Made by a program: the position numbers and the translations under genes. Under the pieces are notes generated by a model. It did not search any database. It worked only from the letters and a program-made list of their open reading frames with translations, and was not told where the DNA came from. Below are positions 58,105 through 64,000 of a stretch of 64,000 nucleotides of DNA, piece by piece; the stretch's first letter is position 1; the number at the start of each line of letters is the position of its first letter. The DNA is from Piromyces finnis. Its lineage: Eukaryota > Neocallimastigomycota > Neocallimastigomycetes > Neocallimastigales > Neocallimastigaceae. The DNA lies in the NCBI GenBank assembly GCA_002104945.1, contig MCFH01000033.1:1-64000 (forward strand), read 5' to 3'.

Positions 58105-58974
58105 TTATTTTTCATCAGCACTATCTTCAACTTCATCATTACTGGAAGTACCGGCTTCTTGGACATTATCATTATCATTTTCATCTGCTGATTCAGCATC
58201 TTCTGATTCTTCTATTTTATCCTTTGAAATACATTTTGGATGACTACGGAAGACTGTACTTTGGCAATTTACATTTTGACATTGAGGAAGGTTTTGATAA
58301 AAGGCAAGAGTACAATCAATTTGACATTGAACAAAATTTTGATTACTTGGATTGGTACAATCGACTTGACATTCCTTACGTCCAAAGTTTGAAAAGTTAT
58401 TACAATCAATGTAAAGACATTGGGAGAAATTTTGGAAAATTGGATTATTACAATCTATGGTTTGACATTGAGGAAGATTTTTAAAAGTTTTACTGGTACA
58501 ATCAATTTGACATATTGGAAGGGATTGATTATTTGGATTAGTACAATCAACTTGACATTCGGAAAGTCCAAAATTAGATGATTTATTACAATCCACTGGT
58601 TGACACTGAGAATAGTTTTTAAAAATAGGATTATTGCAATCAAAATTTTTACAAATTGGAACAGCTTGATAGGAAGGAAGAGTACAATCAATTTGACAAA
58701 TTGGAAGACTTTGATTTGAAGCTATTGTACAATCAACTTGACATTCTTGACGAGAAAAGTTTGATGATTTTTTACAATCAATTGTATTACCACCAAAAGA
58801 AGGATACCAATTCCATCCCCAATTATTATTATTATTATTATTGGCTATATTGTTGGCTATATTTTTAGAATATTTAGTCGCAGCATATCCTAAACCTAAA
58901 CCAATACAAGGAGCATTATAAACTTCTCTGGTTAACATACCTATTAAAATGAAAGTAATGTATCTTGGATTCAT
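58105..58974 (-). CDS. Secreted 15-residue Cys-repeat protein, 12 units
   Basis: 289 residues. Signal peptide (MNPRYITFILIGMLTREVYNA), APCIGLGLGYAATK segment shared with 56617-57429, a short Asn/Trp spacer (NNWGWNWYPSFGG), then twelve repeats (about 65-250) in three ABCD tetrads, all with C-x10-C. The A type reads CxxSSNFxxxEC, D reads CNNPIFxNxSQC. An acidic Ser/Glu/Asp tail of about 40 residues ends the protein. It has the fewest Asn and the most repeats of the three, so spacer and repeat region vary independently. Confidence 0.82.
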   Translation of the reverse strand: MNPRYITFILIGMLTREVYNAPCIGLGLGYAATKYSKNIANNIANNNNNNNWGWNWYPSFGGNTIDCKKSSNFSRQECQVDCTIASNQSLPICQIDCTLPSYQAVPICKNFDCNNPIFKNYSQCQPVDCNKSSNFGLSECQVDCTNPNNQSLPICQIDCTSKTFKNLPQCQTIDCNNPIFQNFSQCLYIDCNNFSNFGRKECQVDCTNPSNQNFVQCQIDCTLAFYQNLPQCQNVNCQSTVFRSHPKCISKDKIEESEDAESADENDNDNVQEAGTSSNDEVEDSADEK

Positions 58975-60409
<1,435 letters not shown>

Positions 60410-60916
60410 TTAGTTCATCTTTTTCATACGACCATTGGTAATGAATAAAGATAATTTACAATTATCATTAGTTTTAAGAACAAAACGTTTAACATTTAAT
60501 GTAATATCATTAACTTTGCCATTTTTATCCTTTGTATATTCAATAATATATTCATTTTTTTCATTATCAGAGTCATAAACATCAGCTTTTTTAAATGTTG
60601 TAGTTGAAGAAAGAGTACAATTATTTTTAACTTTAACTGAAAATATAATTTCATATTTTTTTTTATTATCTGTTAAATCACAATAAATTTTCTTTTCAGA
60701 AGTATTGTATCTACAATTTTTAAGTGGAATATCATCAAGAAGTTCACCATCATAGGAATCTTTTACAACTGTACTAGCATATAAAGTACTACGATAACCG
60801 TCCTCTGTATTAACATATTTTGGGAACTTTATTTCAGTAGATACAGGGGCACTATGAACCATTATTGAACACGATAATAAGAAAACTAAAACAACGCAAA
60901 GATTAATAAGCTTCAT
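60410..60916 (-). CDS. Small secreted protein, unknown function
   Basis: 168 residues. Signal peptide (INLCVVLVFLLSCSIMVHSAP), then a beta-rich, Lys/Asp-rich domain with four Cys (CRYNTSEKKIYC, NNCTLSS, NDNCKLSLF) and NCT/NTS glycosylation sequons. No acidic tail or anchor. Its alternating strands suggest a single beta-sandwich domain, but I do not recognise a family. Start codon supported by the signal peptide. Confidence 0.72.
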   Translation of the reverse strand: MKLINLCVVLVFLLSCSIMVHSAPVSTEIKFPKYVNTEDGYRSTLYASTVVKDSYDGELLDDIPLKNCRYNTSEKKIYCDLTDNKKKYEIIFSVKVKNNCTLSSTTTFKKADVYDSDNEKNEYIIEYTKDKNGKVNDITLNVKRFVLKTNDNCKLSLFITNGRMKKMN

Positions 60917-61770
60917 TTTTTTTATTGTTTATTTATTATTTATTATAAAATATGGTAGAATTAGTGAATAACTATTTTTTTTTTATTTTTATTTTTGTTT
61001 TTTTCCTTTTAACTAAACACACTTTTTTTTAAAGAAATAAAAACTTTTTTTTTAATTTTTGTTTAATTAAAAAACAAAAAAAGTGGTATTATTGGTTCAG
61101 CTAAAAAGTTTATTAATTAATTTGAAGATAAACTTTAAAAAATAAAGAAATTTTTTTTTTTTTTGCTTGCTTTTTGTGCTGATCTTTGCTTGTTGCTTAT
61201 TGCTTGTTGCTTGTTGATGTTAGAAGTAGTAAAAACTCAAATTTAAAAAGAAAATAATTAATAATAATAATTAATTTTTAAAGGTATTGAAAAAAGAAAA
61301 AAAAACATTTATATATACATCGACATAGATTTTCTTTTTTTATTAATGTTAACAAAAACAAAAAAAAAAGTATATATATAACTAAAAGGAGGATGATAAG
61401 TTTATACTAGAAAGAAAAATTTTATTCATTATGGTCTATTTATATTTATTTTATTATAGTTAACTTTTACAAATTCATTTAAATACTTTTTATATAATAG
61501 AAAGTTTTATAAAAATATTTTATTTTTGTATGAAAAAAAAGAAAGAGAAATTGGTTTATTAATATTCATCATAAAAAAAAAAAAAAGATTAAAATAAAAC
61601 ATTACTTTGTAATAGTAATGTTTTATAATAAAATAAATAATAAAATTTATATATAAAGCTTTACTTTATTTAAAAATAGTATATATTAATACTTTTTTCT
61701 ATGGAATATAAATTGGAATATGTCAATAAGATTCATAATTTTCATATAGGCTTTCTTTTTTTTTCTTAAT
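60917..61770. other. Intergenic
   Basis: T-rich runs, and a short GCTTGTTGCTT-type repeat at 61165-61215. Nothing else seen. Confidence 0.5.
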
Positions 61771-61787
61771 TACTATTACTTTGACTA

Positions 61788-62035
61788 TTACCGATTACTA
61801 TTACCGATTACTATTACCGATTACTATTACCGATTACTATTACCGATTACTATTACCGATTACTATTACTATTACTATTACTATTACTATTACTATTACT
61901 ATTACTATTACTATTACTATTACTATTACTATTACTATTACTATTACTATTACTATTACTATTACTATTACTATTACTATTACTATTACTATTACTATTA
62001 CTATTACTATTACTATTACTATTACTATTACTATA
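61788..62035. repeat. 13-bp array passing into (TTACTA)n microsatellite
   Basis: About six TTACCGATTACTA units, then about 29 TTACTA units. Both strands read open (Ile-Thr and Ser-Asn dipeptides), with no start context or other domain. Confidence 0.95.
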
Positions 62036-63433
62036 TAATAATATCAATACATTATTATAACTAAAACTTTTTACTTGTATCTATAAAATTTTAAGAATTT
62101 CTATGAAATATCTTACTTTATAATTAAAAAAAAAGTGGTTTAATATTGTTTCCTTTTTTAGTTTTTTTTAAATATTAAAAGTATCCATGGTGAATTTAGT
62201 AAAAATAAATATTTAATAAAAAAAGCAACATTTCATTCTTTAGTTTTACATTAAACCTTTGCTATAATTTTTTTTATAATAATAATAAAATATTTTTATA
62301 GTTTTATGAAAAATATGAGTTAAAGTTTTAATTAAAAAAAAAAAGCTTGCTTTAAATGAGGATGGGTAAAAGTATTTAATAAATGTTTTATTTTCACTAC
62401 AATTCTTTATTATTAATGTCATTTTTATGGTTAATCTTTCCTTTTCAAAGAATAAAAAAAAAAATAAATATGATGTATTTCATTGGCACACTTTTGCCTA
62501 TCAATAATTTGAGGAATGCTTGTTAAAAATAGTTAGAATTTATCATTATAAACTGAGTCGCTCTACCATTACTTTTTTCATAAAAAATCAAGACTTTAAA
62601 TAATACACCAAGCAAATTTCTTTTTTTGTGGAAATTTGCTAAAAAGAGCATTGCAACCAAAATTCATTTTACCAGAATTTTTAGCCAACAGTTTTTTAAA
62701 CTCTACCACAACTTTTTAGCAACAATAAATTTTTTCCAATTACAACCAAAACCAAAACCAGAAAAAAAAATTCAAAAATTTGTCCAGAAAATTGGTTTTC
62801 ATTTATTTTTTAATTAAAATATTTATAATATATGTAATTATATATGTATTAATATATTAAATATAATTTGTAAATATATTACAAAATACTAATATTATGT
62901 TATTATATATTTTTATATAAATTTTTATATTATTTCATGGTTTGTATCACTTTTAAAATTAACCAATAGAATGAATCGAAAATTTCTTTTTTTACTTTTA
63001 ATTAAAAATTAATTAAAATAATATATTTTGTAAATGTTTTATTTCATTTTATTATTAATTAAGGTTTATTATTCTATTTCGTTTTAAAAAAAAATAAAAA
63101 TAATTAAAAAAAAATGGCATCATCAATTTTTTTTATGCCTCACCCATAAAAGAAAAATTGTAAAATTTCAATTTAAAAAAAATTTTTTATTATATATATA
63201 AATAATAAAAGAAAAGAAAAAAAAATTTTTTTTTTTTTTGAACATTTAAAAAAATAAACATTTAAAAAAAAAAAAAGTTAAAAAAGAAGTCATCGATTAT
63301 TTAATTAAAGAAAAAAAAATAAAAAACTTTTTTTTTTTGTTTACATCATTAATATAAAATTAAAATAAATTAAAATAATATAATATATAATATAAATATA
63401 AATATAAATATACATTTTATAAATAATATCAAA
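62036..63433. other. Intergenic
   Basis: A more complex stretch at 62480-62790 includes a 9-bp stem hairpin (GCAAATTTC...GAAATTTGC, 62613-62640). No gene supported. Confidence 0.45.
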
Positions 63434-64000
63434 ATGAAATATTTATTACCAATTACTACTCTTGTAGCTTCTGCTTTATTAGCTACTAATGTTGAAGCTA
63501 GATGGCAAGCAACACCAGGTCATACCTGGGATTATCTTCTTGGTGCTGAAGAAAGCGTAATGTAAGAAAATCAAAAAAGAAAAAGATATATCTGCATATA
63601 TATAAATTTGAAATTAAATACAATCCATCTATCATCTATAAAATAATTAAATGGAACAATTATTATTATTATTATTTTTTTTTTGTTAAAAATATTTTTC
63701 TATATTATTGAAATTTCTGTATTATTAAAATAGTAAAGCAAGTAAACAAGATGTTGTCACTATTGATCTTGAAAAAGCTGAAAAATTTGTACCATACCTT
63801 CATAGTAGGGGTCAAAGAGCTATTTGTTATTTCTCTGGTGGTACCACTGAACATCGTGCTTACGATAGAGAAGCATACCAAAAATCTGGTCTTGCTTTAG
63901 GTGGTAATGGTGATGGTTGGGGTAACCAATGGCTTGATATTAGAAATAAAGCTAAACTTCAACCTTTAATTAGAAAACGTATGCAAAGAGCTCGTAGTTA
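63434..64000 (+). CDS. GH114-family secreted glycosidase, 5' part (runs off the window)
   Basis: Exon 1 63434-63561 and exon 2 from 63734, with a 172-nt intron (GTAAGA...TAG); the join restores frame (SVIKASKQDVVTIDL). Signal peptide (MKYLLPITTLVASALLATNVEA). The mature part begins RWQATPGHTWDYLLG and continues with VTIDLEKAEKFV, GQRAICYFSGGT, GWGNQWLDIRNKAKLQPLIRKRMQRA. This is the TIM-barrel start of GH114 (endo-alpha-1,4-polygalactosaminidase type), with D in TIDL, the ICYFS strand and LDIR as family landmarks. The catalytic C-terminal half is outside the window. The substrate, a galactosaminogalactan-like polymer, is known for the family, not shown here. Confidence 0.85.

Noticed and set aside
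61781-62047. Ile-Thr and Ser-Asn repeat proteins on either strand
   Set aside because: Pure microsatellite translation.
62530-62590. tRNA fragment on minus strand (TGGTAGAGCGACTC resembles an A-box)
   Set aside because: No B-box or cloverleaf can be formed downstream; possible hAT-like protein reading of the same area was also too weak.

Overview
The window looks like nuclear DNA of an anaerobic gut fungus (Neocallimastigomycota). Three things point there: very high A+T with long homopolymer and ATT tracts, short A/T-rich introns, and a secreted enzyme at 39.5-43.7 kb ending in a run of fungal-type (CBM10-like) dockerins, the hallmark of anaerobic fungal cellulosomes. Most genes encode signal-peptide proteins. 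Several resemble bacterial families (a Cthe_2159-type beta-helix carbohydrate binder, a DUF6055-like zincin, GH114, a decayed maltose-type O-acetyltransferase), which fits the known history of gene transfer in these fungi.

Layout. 0.6-2.7 kb: a secreted Thr-rich two-domain protein whose signal peptide lies in another frame. 3.27-21.7 kb: three nested Ty3/gypsy LTR retrotransposons. Element 3 (chromodomain type, broken) was hit 10 bp into its 5' LTR by element 1 (minus strand, separate gag and pol). Element 1 was then hit in its own 5' LTR by element 2 (intact, chromodomain type, single gag-pol frame). Target-site duplications support this order. Elements 2 and 3 show compensatory changes supporting Tf1-like self-priming, and a conserved tRNA-like A/B-box module in their LTRs.

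22.8-27.4 kb: a Cys-rich secreted protein whose promoter and first codons are tandemly triplicated, then a 42-bp minisatellite. 28.2-30.0 kb: a two-exon HEIGH zincin-like secreted protein. 30.6-39.0 kb: a large inverted duplication carrying two copies of a Cthe_2159-like gene, one intact and one broken. 39.5-43.7 kb: a seven-exon GH9-CBM13-GH43-dockerin protein whose GH9 part seems to have lost its catalytic residues and whose model needs a 3-nt microexon.

43.7-54.1 kb: mostly A/T-rich spacer with a duplicated GPI-type secreted protein gene (one copy a remnant), a retroposed cDNA with target-site duplication and A-tail, a decayed leucine-rich-repeat gene and a decayed acetyltransferase. 54.7-59.0 kb: three paralogous secreted proteins built from a strict 15-residue Cys repeat (6, 8 and 12 units), which I consider the best candidate for an undescribed protein system here. 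60.4-60.9 kb: a small secreted protein. 63.4 kb to the end: the 5' part of a GH114 gene.

Functions rest on motif recognition without database searches; introns and frameshifts were read by eye.
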